DNA of 64,000 bases from Colwellia sp. Arc7-D. GTDB lineage: Bacteria; Pseudomonadota; Gammaproteobacteria; Enterobacterales; Alteromonadaceae. The notes under the pieces are model-generated. The model saw only the letters and a program-made list of their open reading frames with translations, did no database searches and was not told where the DNA came from. The stretch spans positions 2,170,001 to 2,234,000 of the forward strand of contig NZ_CP028924.1 of the NCBI RefSeq assembly GCF_003061515.1. The letters are read 5' to 3'. Positions 39,169 through 49,549 of the stretch are shown here, in pieces. A program made the position numbers and the translations under genes. The first letter of the stretch is position 1; every line of letters begins with the position of its first letter.

Positions 39169-41898
39169 TTACTCTTGAGTATCGTCATTATCGAGTGCTG
39201 AATCTTCACCTTCACTCTCGCTAGATTCAGGTGTATCAACTTGCTCACCCTCTACTGCTTGAGTCAACGTAGGCTCACCATTCTCGTCTAGTTCGTAAGT
39301 TTCAACTTCTTCAATTTCATCAATACGTTGTAAGGCAACAACATGTTCCCCTTCAATAGTACGAATAATACGAACACCTTGAGTATTACGACCAATAACG
39401 CTAACTTCGCCTACACGAGTACGAACTAGCGTACCGTTATCGGTGATCAACATTATTTCGTCTTGTTCTTCAACTTGAACTGCACCAACTACTGGCCCGT
39501 TACGTTCGCTTACTTTAATTGAAACAACACCTTTAGTCGCTCGACTTTTCGCAGGGTATTCATCCAACGCTGTGCGCTTACCGTAACCATTTTCAGTAAT
39601 GGTTAATATTGGTCCATCGTTTTTCGGTACAATTAAAGATACAACCTTCTGATCGCCCTCTAACTTAATACCACGAACACCGGTACCTGTACGTCCAATC
39701 GGTTTTAAAGCCCATAATTGCTCACCCGTTTCTGGGTCAACTTTTATTTCGCCTGTTTCGCTATCGCGTCTCTTTTCGTTAAAACGTACAACTTTACCTG
39801 CATCTGAGAACAACATAATGTCATTCTCACCATCGGTAATATCAACACCAATTAAGGTATCGTCATCACGCAAGTTTAAGGCAATAATACCGTTAGCTCG
39901 TTGGTTTTTATAAGCTGTTAAAGCAGTTTTCTTAACAGTACCAGAAGCAGTAGCCATGATTATAAATTTATCTTCTTCATATTCACGTACCGGTAAAATA
40001 GCAGTAATACGTTCACCCTCTTCAAGCGGTAAAATATTTACTATTGGTCGTCCACGTGCTGTTCTACTAGCTAAAGGTAACTGGAATACTTTCAACCAAT
40101 AAAGTTTACCGCGGTCTGAGAAACATAAAATGGTATCGTGGGTATTAGCAATAAGTAAACGCTCAATGAAATCTTCTTCTTTCATCTTAGTTGCGGCTTT
40201 ACCTTTACCACCACGGCGTTGCGCTTGATAATCACTTAATATTTGATACTTAACATAACCTTCATGTGAAAGTGTTACCACTACATCTTCTTCAGTGATT
40301 AAGTCTTCCATTGATAAATCATGTGAAGCATTAGTTATTTCAGTACGACGCTCATCACCAAATTCATCACGAATAGCTTCAAGCTCTTCTCGAATAACTT
40401 CCATTAAACGTGCAGGTGTCGCTAAAATATAAAGTAATTCAGCAATAACTTCTAATAATGCTTTGTATTCACTTAAGATTTTTTCGTGTTCTAGACCCGT
40501 TAACTTATGTAAACGTAAATCTAGAATAGCTTGTGCTTGTGGTGGTGTTAAAAAGTATTGACCATCACGAATACCAAACTCTTCTTCTACCCATTCAGGG
40601 CGAGCGGCATCATCACCAGCAGCAGCTAGCATGTCAGAAACAAGACCTAAGTCCCAACCTTGTGCGAGTAATTGCTCTTTCGCTTCACTAGGTGTTGGTG
40701 AGTTCTTAATTAACGCGATAATCGGGTCAATATTAGAAAGCGCTATCGACAAACCTTCAAGTAAATGCGCGCGTTCACGTGCTTTACGTAATTCAAAGAT
40801 TGTTCTACGTGTTACTACTTCACGGCGATGCAATATAAAGGCATCAAGCATTTCACGTAAGCTGAATAATTTAGGTTGGCCGTTAGTTAATGCCACCATA
40901 TTCAAACCAAACGAAACTTGCATTTGGGTAAGCTTATACAAGTTATTTAAAATAACCTCGCCTACTTCACCACGTTTCACTTCAATTACCATACGCATAC
41001 CGTCTTTATCAGACTCATCACGTAAGGCAGAAATGCCTTCTAAGCGTTTTTCTTTTACCAAGTCAGCCATTTTTTCAATCAAACGGGCTTTGTTAACTTG
41101 ATAAGGCAATTCGAACACTACAATTGTTTCTTTACCCGATTTTTCATCGACTTCAATTCTAGCGCGCGCACGAATTTTAATTTTACCACGACCGGTAAGA
41201 TAAGCTTCTTGTATACCAGCACGACCACTGATAATACCCGCAGTTGGGAAATCAGGTCCTGGAATTAACTCTAAAAGCTCTTCAAAGCTTATATCGCCAT
41301 TCTCTATTACCGCTAAACAGCCATTAATAACCTCTGTAAGGTTATGTGGCGGAATGTTTGTCGCCATACCAACGGCAATACCAGAAGTACCATTAACCAA
41401 AAGGTTAGGAATACGTGTTGGCATAACTGCTGGTATCATTTCCGTACCGTCGTAGTTAGGCACGTAATCAACAGTTTCTTTATCTAAGTCGGCTAAAATT
41501 GAATGAGCGATTTTCGACATTCTAATTTCGGTATAACGCATTGCTGCTGCTGAATCACCATCAACAGAACCAAAGTTACCTTGACCATCAACCAGCATAT
41601 AGCGTAATGAGAAGTCTTGGGCCATACGTACAATTGTATCGTACACAGCCGTATCACCATGCGGGTGATACTTACCTATTACATCACCAACAACACGTGC
41701 TGACTTTTTATACGGCTTGTTAAAGTCGTTACCTAAAACATTCATCGCAAAAAGTACGCGACGATGCACTGGTTTTAATCCATCACGCACATCTGGTAGT
41801 GCACGACCTACGATAACGCTCATTGCGTAATCTAAATAGGAGCTTTTTAGCTCATCCTCAATATTGACAGGAGCAATATTATTCGCCAAATCGGTCAT
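39169..41898 (-). CDS. gyrA: DNA gyrase subunit A
   Basis: A 909-residue type II topoisomerase subunit that cuts and rejoins DNA in the GyrA2-GyrB2 complex. The catalytic tyrosine is Tyr122 in [10 protein letters not shown]. The quinolone-resistance region has Thr83 and Asp87 in [10 protein letters not shown]; Thr83 replaces the Ser83 of E. coli but is a natural residue in several genera. The C-terminal beta-pinwheel contains the GyrA box QRRGGKG. The last 35 residues are very acidic (Glu, Asp, Ser), longer than in E. coli. An AAGGGA ribosome site precedes the ATG. Confidence 0.98.
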   Translation of the reverse strand: MTDLANNIAPVNIEDELKSSYLDYAMSVIVGRALPDVRDGLKPVHRRVLFAMNVLGNDFNKPYKKSARVVGDVIGKYHPHGDTAVYDTIVRMAQDFSLRYMLVDGQGNFGSVDGDSAAAMRYTEIRMSKIAHSILADLDKETVDYVPNYDGTEMIPAVMPTRIPNLLVNGTSGIAVGMATNIPPHNLTEVINGCLAVIENGDISFEELLELIPGPDFPTAGIISGRAGIQEAYLTGRGKIKIRARARIEVDEKSGKETIVVFELPYQVNKARLIEKMADLVKEKRLEGISALRDESDKDGMRMVIEVKRGEVGEVILNNLYKLTQMQVSFGLNMVALTNGQPKLFSLREMLDAFILHRREVVTRRTIFELRKARERAHLLEGLSIALSNIDPIIALIKNSPTPSEAKEQLLAQGWDLGLVSDMLAAAGDDAARPEWVEEEFGIRDGQYFLTPPQAQAILDLRLHKLTGLEHEKILSEYKALLEVIAELLYILATPARLMEVIREELEAIRDEFGDERRTEITNASHDLSMEDLITEEDVVVTLSHEGYVKYQILSDYQAQRRGGKGKAATKMKEEDFIERLLIANTHDTILCFSDRGKLYWLKVFQLPLASRTARGRPIVNILPLEEGERITAILPVREYEEDKFIIMATASGTVKKTALTAYKNQRANGIIALNLRDDDTLIGVDITDGENDIMLFSDAGKVVRFNEKRRDSETGEIKVDPETGEQLWALKPIGRTGTGVRGIKLEGDQKVVSLIVPKNDGPILTITENGYGKRTALDEYPAKSRATKGVVSIKVSERNGPVVGAVQVEEQDEIMLITDNGTLVRTRVGEVSVIGRNTQGVRIIRTIEGEHVVALQRIDEIEEVETYELDENGEPTLTQAVEGEQVDTPESSESEGEDSALDNDDTQE

Positions 41899-42374
41899 AA
41901 ATTGATGGTATCCCTTAACGTAAATCTAATTCAGAAAATTTCGAAATTATTATTTTTAATTAACACGGCATACTAGCATAAATATTTCTCATGCCCTACC
42001 GCTTTATTTTGCTTAATTCTGCCGTTAAAAAGCTAAAGTTTCAAGTAAATGCTAGATATAAAGTGTTTATACAATACAGATATGATTTAAAAGGTATTTG
42101 TTGAATTATTATTACATACAGATCAGCTTAATGTGGATAGCTGTATGCATTTTAATCACATGTCATTTTTAAGTGACAATTTAAGCTATCAACATCGTTT
42201 TATCAGTACTATTTAGTCAACATTAAACCAGTACTTTACGGTTATATAAATTGGCTCAAGCTGTTTAAACAAAGATAAAAGCTTTATTTACAGTGAATTC
42301 ATCTTGCTACTAGGCTTGTCGTAAATATTGGTTTAGAATCTGAAATATAAGTAAACCAACAATGATAAATATCT
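41899..42374. other. Divergent gyrA/ubiG intergenic region
   Basis: A 476-base AT-rich gap that must hold the gyrA and ubiG promoters. I see no open frame of note, no clear terminator and no operator I can name. Confidence 0.5.
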
Positions 42375-43081
42375 ATGTCTAACAACTTAAATGTTAACCC
42401 CGACGAAATTGCAAAGTTTGAACAAGTTGCCAGCCAATGGTGGGAACTAGATGGTGATTTTAAGCCATTACATCAAATAAACCCGCTTCGCCGTCAGTTT
42501 ATTTGTCAGCATGTTGGCGATATATTTGCTAAAAAAATAATTGATGTTGGTTGCGGAGGTGGAATTTTAGCTGAAAGCTTAGCGCAACTTGGTGCAGAAG
42601 TTACCGGGATAGACATGGGCCAAGAGCCGTTAAATGTTGCCAAGCTACATGCTTTGGAAACAGGTGTTAATGTTGACTATCAAAAAATAACTGCAGAAGA
42701 AAAAGCTCAGCAGCAACCACAACATTATGATGTAGTTACCTGTATGGAAATGCTAGAACATGTGCCTGATCCTGAATCAATCATCAGTGCCTGTGCACAA
42801 ATGGTTAAGCCAGGTGGTTTTGTTTTTTTCTCAACATTGAATAAATCTTTGAAAGCTTATTTACTGGCTATCGTGGCTGCAGAGAAAATATTCAAATTGG
42901 TACCCGATGGAACACATGATCATAAAAGCTTTATTCGCCCTCAACGTTAATCGCTTGGGCTGAGTCATTTGACTTAAAATGTATTGATGCTGCTGGTATT
43001 CATTATAATCCTTTTACTGAAAATCATAAATTAATCTCATCATTAGATGTTAACTATATTCTTTGTTGTCAACGGGTTTAA
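42375..43081 (+). pseudogene. ubiG: UbiG, ubiquinone O-methyltransferase, frameshifted (probably a sequencing error)
   Basis: An S-adenosylmethionine methyltransferase that acts at two O-methylation steps of ubiquinone synthesis. The first 188 residues are normal, with the SAM site [16 protein letters not shown] and later [16 protein letters not shown] and [12 protein letters not shown]. The frame then breaks at CGCCCTCA (42937-42944) and stops at 42950. Adding one C to the C3 run (42938-42940) gives [18 protein letters not shown] and a normal C-terminus ending in VNYILCCQRV at 43081, in all 235 residues, close to E. coli (240). The gene is probably intact in the organism. Confidence 0.92.
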
Positions 43082-43162
43082 TCTTTAATAGCCATCATCG
43101 CGTTGAAAAACGGTTCTCAACGCGAACATCCCTTCAAGTCAACCTTAATCTAGAGATATACT

Positions 43163-43837
43163 ATGCTTTCAACTCAGAACACCAAAAATATAGCCAGCGT
43201 ACTTTTTGACCTAGACGGTACATTATTAGATACAGCTGATGATTTAGGCGCGGCTTTAAATCATGTGTTATCGCTGTACGGTAAACCACAAGTGTCAGCA
43301 CAAGATTATCGACCTATCGCTTCAGATGGTGCTTTAGGCTTACTAAATCTTGGCTTTGGTGATGCTATAAAACAGTACGATTATGAAGTATTACGTCAGC
43401 AATTTCTCGATTACTACCAAGAAAATATTGCTGTGCATACTTGCCTTTATTCAGGGGTAGCAGAATTACTACAGCATTTAGAAATAAATGAAATACCTTG
43501 GGGGATTGTCACCAACAAACCTGAAGGGCTAACTAAACTGCTATTGCCACACTACCCTGAATTTAGTCAATGTGCTGTTATGGTTGCGGGTGACACGTTA
43601 ACAAAACGTAAGCCTGATCCAGCGCCAATTTTATATGCCTGCAAACAAATGAGTGTTGATCATCAGCAATGCTTTTATGTCGGAGACGCTTTACGTGATA
43701 TTCAAGCTGGCAATAGTGCAAAAATGACCACTTTTGTTGCCCAGTGGGGATATATTCTCAGTGATGAAAATTGTCAATCGTGGCAGGCTGATCACATAAT
43801 TGCTGCACCGTTAGATTTAATCTCCTTTATTGGCTAA
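43163..43837 (+). CDS. HAD-IA phosphatase (Gph/MupP-like)
   Basis: A 224-residue haloacid dehalogenase phosphatase. Catalytic motif I VLFDLDGTLLDTADD, motif II GIVTNKP, the motif III lysine near KRKPDPAPIL and motif IV YVGDALRDIQAG are all present, with a helical cap typical of subclass IA. It resembles phosphoglycolate phosphatase Gph. In Pseudomonas the gene directly after ubiG is MupP, which acts on N-acetylmuramate 6-phosphate in peptidoglycan recycling, so that is also possible. The sequence alone does not decide. Confidence 0.88.
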   Translation: MLSTQNTKNIASVLFDLDGTLLDTADDLGAALNHVLSLYGKPQVSAQDYRPIASDGALGLLNLGFGDAIKQYDYEVLRQQFLDYYQENIAVHTCLYSGVAELLQHLEINEIPWGIVTNKPEGLTKLLLPHYPEFSQCAVMVAGDTLTKRKPDPAPILYACKQMSVDHQQCFYVGDALRDIQAGNSAKMTTFVAQWGYILSDENCQSWQADHIIAAPLDLISFIG

Positions 43838-44303
43838 TGAAGCGATTAAGTTTGAGCACATATGGATAATGTTTATTAACTATAAAGTAAAAATATTGGT
43901 AAAAAGTACATCTCAGGCGGTTATCTGGACAAAAAAACGTCAATTATCAGATTTTCTTTGTAAAAGCAGTTTAAGACCCCATCGCCGCCTGAATATCATC
44001 CTTATTTCTGCACTCGTACTAAAGATAAACATAATGCGTTGATAAAATAATCACTCGTCAATTCATGTGTTCAATAATCAAACCAAAAACATAAGACACT
44101 GATAAATAAGGTTATTATATTTTTTATTACCTTTAGTCATATAAAACACAAAAATTAACTTAAAATAATTTAGTGCTAAAAAATAAATGAAAATAACCGT
44201 TGCGTTTTACAAAAACCAAAATCAAAAAGCACTACTAAGTTAGTTGTTACTAACAGAACTTTTACTCTAAAAAAATCAACCTAAAAACGATAATTTATAT
44301 CGC
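43838..44303. other. AT-rich non-coding stretch before the nrd promoter
   Basis: No convincing gene. A plus-strand frame ending near 44042 is open, and a different frame over the same bases (43965-44045) reads TPSPPEYHPYFCTRTKDK, but neither has support from starts, ribosome sites or recognisable families. It may be a worn-out gene fragment. Confidence 0.35.
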
Positions 44304-44323
44304 TTGCATTGTAGTGCAAACCT

Positions 44324-44367
44324 CACTATCTTGTGATTAGTTTTTTAAAAACCCCAAGATATAGTGC
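44324..44367. promoter_or_regulatory. Paired NrdR boxes upstream of nrdA
   Basis: Two sites, CACTATCTTGTG (44324-44335) and CCCAAGATATAGTGC (44353-44367), match the NrdR box core (C-A-A/T-G/T-A-T-A-T-A-G). Their centres are 31 bases apart, three helical turns, the arrangement known for NrdR control of ribonucleotide reductase genes. NrdR represses nrd operons when dATP is plentiful. A TTGCA-N6-TGCAA palindrome lies just upstream (around 44304-44319). Confidence 0.75.
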
Positions 44368-44387
44368 ATTTTTCATTCAGAGACATA

Positions 44388-44417
44388 TTGAATGATATAC
44401 GATTTATCTCGTATAAA
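44388..44417 (+). promoter_or_regulatory. Candidate sigma-70 promoter of nrdA
   Basis: TTGAAT (44388-44393) and TATAAA (44412-44417) are separated by 18 bases, about 75 bases before the nrdA ATG. The NrdR boxes lie just upstream of it. An alternative promoter overlapping the boxes is possible. Confidence 0.4.
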
Positions 44418-44493
44418 TGACATTTTGAGGCAATTAACATTTTAAGCACCTACTGTGGGTGATTAAAACAACAATTAGATTTACAGGTCTTTC

Positions 44494-46764
44494 ATGAATA
44501 ACAACCTTTTTGTTACAAAGCGCAATGGTTCTAAAGAGCCAATCGACTTAGAAAAAATCCATAAAGTAATTGCTTGGGCTGCAAACGGCTTAGACAATGT
44601 TTCGGTATCTCAAGTTGAACTTAAGTCACATATTCAATTTTATGATGGTATTAAAACTGCTGACATTCATGAAACCATTATTAAATCAGCTGCTGATTTA
44701 ATATCGGAAGAAACACCTGATTATCAATATTTATCTGCACGTTTAGCCATATTTCATTTACGTAAAAAAGCTTATGGCCAATTTGAGCCACCTAAGCTTT
44801 ACCCGCATGTTGTAAAACTAGTAGAAGCGGGCAAGTATGATGAGCATTTATTAGCTGATTACACACCTGAAGAATTTGAGCTACTTGAAGGCTTTATGGA
44901 TCACAGCCGTGATTTAGACTTCAGTTACGCTGCGGTAAAACAATTAGAAGGTAAATATCTAGTACAGAACCGTGTTACTGGTGAGATATATGAAAGTGCA
45001 CAGTTTTTATATATTTTAGTGGCGGCTTGCTTATTTGCAAAATACCCTGAAGAAACACGTTTAGATTACGTAAAAGGTTTTTATAACGCTATTTCAACCT
45101 TTAAGCTTTCATTACCTACGCCTATTATGGCTGGTGTTCGTACGCCTACTCGCCAATTTTCATCTTGTGTATTAATTGAGTGTGGCGATAGTTTAGATTC
45201 AATTAACGCAACATCTAGCTCGATTGTGAAATACGTATCTCAACGTGCAGGTATTGGTATTAATGCCGGTCGAATTCGTGCACTGGGTAGTACAATCCGC
45301 AATGGTGAAGCTTTTCATACCGGTTGTATTCCATTTTATAAACTCTTTCAAACAGCTGTTAAGAGTTGTTCGCAAGGTGGAGTTCGCGGCGGTGCTGCCA
45401 CCCTATTCTACCCATTATGGCATTTAGAAGTTGAAAGCTTATTAGTACTTAAAAATAACCGTGGTGTTGAAGAAAACCGCGTTCGACATTTAGACTATGG
45501 CGTACAGTTTAATAAAGTAATGTACCAGCGTTTAATTAAGGGCCAATCTATTACTTTATTTAGCCCAAGTGACGTACCAGGTTTATATGACGCTTTCTTC
45601 GAAGACCAAGATAAGTTTGAAGAGCTTTATGTTAAATACGAAGCTGATGATTCAATTCGTAAAAAATGTATTAAAGCGATTGAATTATTCACCTTATTTG
45701 CACAAGAGCGTGCAAGTACAGGCCGAATTTATTTACAGAACGTAGATCACTGTAATACTCACTCACCTTTTGATCCGACTGTTGCGCCTATTCGTCAAAG
45801 TAACTTATGTTTAGAAATTGCTTTGCCAACCAAGCCAATGGAAGATGTAAACGATCCAAACGGTGAAATAGCCCTATGTACTTTATCGGCATTTAACTTA
45901 GGCGCAATTGAAAGCCTAGACGAGTTATCTGGTTTAGCTAATTTAGCCGTACGTGCTTTAGATAGCTTATTAGATTATCAAGACTACCCAGTACCAGCAG
46001 CACATACCGCTACAATGGGTCGTCGTACTCTCGGTATAGGTGTTATAAATTACGCTTACTATTTAGCAAAAAATGGTGTTTTCTATTCAAATGGTAGTGC
46101 GAACAACTTAACGCATCGCACATTTGAAGCGATACAGTATTACTTATTAAAAGCTTCTAACGAATTAGCTATTGAGCAAGGTTCTTGTCCTAAGTTTAAT
46201 GAGACTCGTTTATCACAAGGTATTTTGCCTATCGATACCTACAAAAAAGAAATCGATAACATTACCGGTGAACCACTTCATTTAGATTGGGAGTCACTTC
46301 GTGCCAGTATTAAAAAGCACGGCGTAAGAAACTCAACCGTATCAGCATTAATGCCGTCAGAAACTTCGTCTCAAATTTCTAATGCGACTAATGGTATTGA
46401 GCCACCACGTGGTTTAATCAGCATTAAAGCAAGTAAAGATGGTGTTTTAAAGCAAGTTGTACCTGAGTATTTACGTTTAAAAGACAACTATGAGTTACTT
46501 TGGAATATTCCAAGTAACGAAGGTTACTTGCAATTGGTTGGCATAATGCAGAAGTTTATTGACCAAACTATTTCTGCTAATACCAATTATGATCCTGCTC
46601 GTTTTGAAGGTGGAAAAGTGCCTATCAAACAAGTATTAAAAGATATTTTAACCGCTTACAAGTTAGGGGTTAAAACGATGTACTATCACAATACTCGCGA
46701 TGGCGCTGACGACAACCAAATTGAGATTGAAGATGATTGTGCCGGCGGTGCGTGTAAGATATAG
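44494..46764 (+). CDS. nrdA: Class Ia ribonucleotide reductase, alpha subunit
   Basis: A 756-residue catalytic subunit that reduces ribonucleoside diphosphates. The N-terminal ATP cone (about residues 5-92) begins LFVTKRNGSKEPIDLEKIHK. Active-site elements are FSSCVLIECGDS (first cysteine), SNLCLEIALP (Asn-Cys-Glu), and ALCTLSAFNLG (second cysteine); the radical-transfer tyrosine pair and the C-terminal cysteine pair in DDCAGGACKI are present. Length is close to E. coli NrdA (761). Followed by a hairpin terminator and then two nrdB-type genes. Confidence 0.98.
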   Translation: MNNNLFVTKRNGSKEPIDLEKIHKVIAWAANGLDNVSVSQVELKSHIQFYDGIKTADIHETIIKSAADLISEETPDYQYLSARLAIFHLRKKAYGQFEPPKLYPHVVKLVEAGKYDEHLLADYTPEEFELLEGFMDHSRDLDFSYAAVKQLEGKYLVQNRVTGEIYESAQFLYILVAACLFAKYPEETRLDYVKGFYNAISTFKLSLPTPIMAGVRTPTRQFSSCVLIECGDSLDSINATSSSIVKYVSQRAGIGINAGRIRALGSTIRNGEAFHTGCIPFYKLFQTAVKSCSQGGVRGGAATLFYPLWHLEVESLLVLKNNRGVEENRVRHLDYGVQFNKVMYQRLIKGQSITLFSPSDVPGLYDAFFEDQDKFEELYVKYEADDSIRKKCIKAIELFTLFAQERASTGRIYLQNVDHCNTHSPFDPTVAPIRQSNLCLEIALPTKPMEDVNDPNGEIALCTLSAFNLGAIESLDELSGLANLAVRALDSLLDYQDYPVPAAHTATMGRRTLGIGVINYAYYLAKNGVFYSNGSANNLTHRTFEAIQYYLLKASNELAIEQGSCPKFNETRLSQGILPIDTYKKEIDNITGEPLHLDWESLRASIKKHGVRNSTVSALMPSETSSQISNATNGIEPPRGLISIKASKDGVLKQVVPEYLRLKDNYELLWNIPSNEGYLQLVGIMQKFIDQTISANTNYDPARFEGGKVPIKQVLKDILTAYKLGVKTMYYHNTRDGADDNQIEIEDDCAGGACKI

Positions 46765-46771
46765 CGTACTT

Positions 46772-46804
46772 AAAGAGGAAAACAACAGGTTTTCCTCTTT
46801 TTTT
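46772..46804 (+). terminator. Rho-independent terminator/attenuator between nrdA and nrdB
   Basis: Perfect 12-bp stem AAAGAGGAAAAC / GTTTTCCTCTTT with a five-base loop and further Ts. It lies just after nrdA, before both nrdB genes, so it would lower nrdB transcription from the nrdA promoter unless nrdB has its own. Confidence 0.85.
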
Positions 46805-46906
46805 GCCAACCAATTTTTCAAGCAATACACATAATAAAAAAACTAGATAACCAACACTAAGTAATGAAATACAGCCTTTCGAGCGCGCTATTTCAAGGAG
46901 AAATAA

Positions 46907-47728
46907 ATGTCGTACACTACGTTTAACCAAACAGCTAACAATGCTTTGTTAGAGCCAATGTTTTTGGGAAACAGTGTAAATGTTGCACGATACGATCAAC
47001 AGCGCTATATGGCGTTTGAAAAACTGATTGAAAAACAGTTATCTTTCTTTTGGCGTCCAGAAGAAATTGATGTATCTAAAGACCGTGCCGATTGGCAGAG
47101 CTTAACTGACTCTGAAAAGCACATATTTATTTCGAACTTAAAATATCAAACGTTACTTGATTCTATGGCTGCACGTTCGGTAAATGCTGTTTTACTACCA
47201 CTTGTTTCACTACCAGAAGTAGAAACATGGGTTGAGACATGGGCATTTAGTGAAACTATTCATTCTCGTTCATATACTCACATATTACGTAATTTATTTT
47301 CTGACCCAAGTGAAGTGTTTGACGACATCATGGTCAATCCGGCAATTTTAAAGCGTGCTTCAAGTATCGCAAAATATTTTGATGCTGTGATTATCACTAC
47401 GCAATTATTACAGTCGCAAGGCCCTGGTAGTTATGAAGTGGACGGTAACACTATAGAAGTCAGTGAACGTAAATTGAAAGAGCGTCTTTTCTTAGCAATA
47501 TGCTCAGTTAATGCTTTAGAAGCTATTCGTTTTTATGTCAGTTTTGCCTGTTCATTCGCCTTTGCCGAGCGCGAATTACTAGAAGGTAATGCCAAAATAA
47601 TTAAACTTGATTACAGACAGAAAAGTACACAAAAGATTAAAAACGTTAGTAGAATGCCAATAAAAACAACGAACGCCATAAGTATTGGTTTATGTGAAAG
47701 CTCACATAACTACAGTATTGCAGCTTAA
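46907..47728 (+). pseudogene. Truncated duplicate of nrdB (R2 subunit), 3-prime end replaced
   Basis: Residues 1-234 match the intact downstream nrdB at about 90 percent by eye, including Asp85, Glu116, His119, Tyr123 and Glu205. From residue 235 (47609) homology stops: in place of [14 protein letters not shown] come 39 unrelated residues ([15 protein letters not shown]...) and a stop. The copy lacks the iron ligands Glu239 and His242 and the C-terminal tail that binds NrdA, so it cannot be a working R2. The two copies differ at many silent sites, so this is not a recent tandem duplication. No single-base change restores the frame. A strong AAGGAG site precedes its ATG. Confidence 0.85.
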
Positions 47729-47764
47729 CATAAATATAAACGTGAACTTTCTGAGAATAAATTT

Positions 47765-48895
47765 ATGACTTATACGACTTTTAATAAAACACCTAATAAT
47801 GCCCTGCTAGAACCAATGTTTCTGGGTAATTCTGTAAATGTCTCAAGATACGATCAGCAAAAACACATAGCTTTTGAAAAGTTGATTGAAAAACAGTTGT
47901 CTTTTTTTTGGCGTCCGGAAGAAATTGATGTTTCAAAAGATCGTGCTGATTGGCAGAGTTTAACCGAGTCTGAAAAACATATTTTCATCTCTAATTTGAA
48001 ATATCAAACCTTGCTGGACTCAATGGCTGCTCGTTCAGTTAACGCTGTTTTACTGCCATTAGTTTCATTACCAGAACTTGAAACTTGGGTAGAAACATGG
48101 GCATTTAGTGAAACTATACACTCACGTTCTTATACACACATTTTACGTAATTTATTTACAGCTCCTGGTGAAGTTTTTGATGATATTGTTGTTAATCCTG
48201 CCATTTTAAACCGTGCAAGTTCCATAGCTAAATACTTTGATGATGTGATTCTATTAACTCAATTATTACAATCTCAAGGTCCAGGAACATACGAGGTGGA
48301 TGGTAAGTCAGTTGAAGTTAGCAAACGTAAACTTAAAGAAAAGTTATATTTGGCAATTTGTTCTGTTAATGCTTTAGAAGCCATCCGTTTCTATGTCAGT
48401 TTTGCTTGCTCTTTTGCGTTTGCTGAACGAGAGTTGCTTGAGGGTAACTCAAAACTGATAAAGCTTATCGCTCGCGATGAAGCACTGCATCTAACTGGTA
48501 CCCAACATATCCTCAATATCTGGCGTTCAGGTAACGATGACCCAGAAATGCGTGCAATTTCGACTGAAATGCGTGATCAAGGTAAGCAAATTTTCATGGA
48601 TGTTGTTGAGCAAGAAAAAGAATGGGCCGACTATCTATTTAAAGATGGCTCTATGATTGGTCTTAACGCCGCTATTTTAAAACAATACATTGAGTACATC
48701 AGTAACCAACGTTTAAGTGCTATCGGCTTTGATGCACCCTATGACATCAAAAGTAATCCACTACCGTGGATGAACTCTTATTTGGTTAGTGATAACGTCC
48801 AAGTGGCCCCACAAGAAACAGAGATATCTAGTTACTTAGTTGGTCAGGTTGACTCGTCAGTATCAAGCGACGATTTCGACGATTTCGACTTATAG
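47765..48895 (+). CDS. nrdB: Class Ia ribonucleotide reductase, beta subunit
   Basis: A 376-residue R2 protein that carries the diiron-tyrosyl radical. All iron ligands are present (Asp85, Glu116, His119, Glu205, Glu239, His242) and the radical tyrosine is Tyr123 in [12 protein letters not shown]. The C-terminal tail [15 protein letters not shown] is of the type that docks with NrdA. Length equals E. coli NrdB. It lies 36 bases after the truncated copy and 5 bases before the ferredoxin gene. No strong ribosome site is visible before its ATG, unlike the truncated copy. Confidence 0.97.
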   Translation: MTYTTFNKTPNNALLEPMFLGNSVNVSRYDQQKHIAFEKLIEKQLSFFWRPEEIDVSKDRADWQSLTESEKHIFISNLKYQTLLDSMAARSVNAVLLPLVSLPELETWVETWAFSETIHSRSYTHILRNLFTAPGEVFDDIVVNPAILNRASSIAKYFDDVILLTQLLQSQGPGTYEVDGKSVEVSKRKLKEKLYLAICSVNALEAIRFYVSFACSFAFAERELLEGNSKLIKLIARDEALHLTGTQHILNIWRSGNDDPEMRAISTEMRDQGKQIFMDVVEQEKEWADYLFKDGSMIGLNAAILKQYIEYISNQRLSAIGFDAPYDIKSNPLPWMNSYLVSDNVQVAPQETEISSYLVGQVDSSVSSDDFDDFDL

Positions 48896-48900
48896 TATTT

Positions 48901-49155
48901 ATGCCTTTTAGTATTACGGTCGAGGGACGGGAAATACCGTTCCTCGATAAAGACAAAAACATTCTAAACACCCTAGAAAGAGAGAATATCGAATCACACT
49001 TTCATTGTCGTGATGGCTTTTGTGGGGCTTGCCGTTGTTCATTAAAAAAAGGTACTGTTGACTATCAACAGTACCCTTTAGCTTATATTGGTGATAATGA
49101 AATTCTTACTTGTTGTGCTTACCCTACTTCAAATATCGTAATTGAATTAGATTAA
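48901..49155 (+). CDS. yfaE: YfaE-like 2Fe-2S ferredoxin
   Basis: An 84-residue plant-type ferredoxin with the four cluster cysteines Cys36, Cys41, Cys44 (in HCRDGFCGAC) and Cys72. YfaE maintains the diferric-tyrosyl cofactor of NrdB. It starts five bases after nrdB, so the two are cotranscribed, as in E. coli nrdAB-yfaE. This gene marks the left edge of the ordinary chromosome before the defence island. Confidence 0.95.
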   Translation: MPFSITVEGREIPFLDKDKNILNTLERENIESHFHCRDGFCGACRCSLKKGTVDYQQYPLAYIGDNEILTCCAYPTSNIVIELD

Positions 49156-49230
49156 ACTATTTAAATTAAATTTCTAATACCTTACATCAGCACCTTGCTC
49201 ACTTTATAGCACCGTAATAACTTTATATAT

Positions 49231-49506
49231 TTACTTGCAATGCCACTGCTTTGGCGTAAGTGCCAGTATAAATTCATGGGCTATGTGATAAACATTATTA
49301 TTATCGGCCCATTCAATTTGTTTACTAACCTGTTCTAATTTCTCAGTGTCAGAACACTCAAACCAATAACCTAAAATAAACGATCTAGGTGGTTTTGAAG
49401 AGCTACTAGACTTTGTTAAGAGCTCTTCGAGTTTAGCCCACTGTGGCGGCATGGGGCATACTCTATTTTGAATTTGGCAATACTGAGTTAATGCAATTTT
49501 ATTCAC
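49231..49506 (-). CDS. Conserved-looking hypothetical protein
   Basis: A 91-residue protein with the segment NRVCPMPPQWAKLEELL and a C-terminus ending LALTPKQWHCK. I recall similar short proteins in Alteromonadales but cannot name a family. A GGGGGA ribosome site lies about nine bases before the ATG, which supports it as real. It lies 43 bases after the brxL stop on the same strand, so it could be read with the BREX operon, but it may be an older chromosomal gene at the island edge. Confidence 0.6.
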   Translation of the reverse strand: MNKIALTQYCQIQNRVCPMPPQWAKLEELLTKSSSSSKPPRSFILGYWFECSDTEKLEQVSKQIEWADNNNVYHIAHEFILALTPKQWHCK

Positions 49507-49549
49507 TTTATTCCCCCAAATATGAAGCTTAGTAAGCCGTAATATGCTC

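Noticed and set aside
41643..41665. Thr83 in GyrA as acquired quinolone resistance
   Set aside because: Thr at this position is natural in several gammaproteobacteria; Asp87 is unchanged.
43830..44042. Plus-strand open frame of 70 codons after the HAD phosphatase
   Set aside because: It overlaps the phosphatase end, has no ribosome site and a composition unlike a protein.
46907..47728. Truncated nrdB as a simple sequencing frameshift
   Set aside because: The sequence after 47609 does not match nrdB in any frame, so a single-base error cannot explain it.
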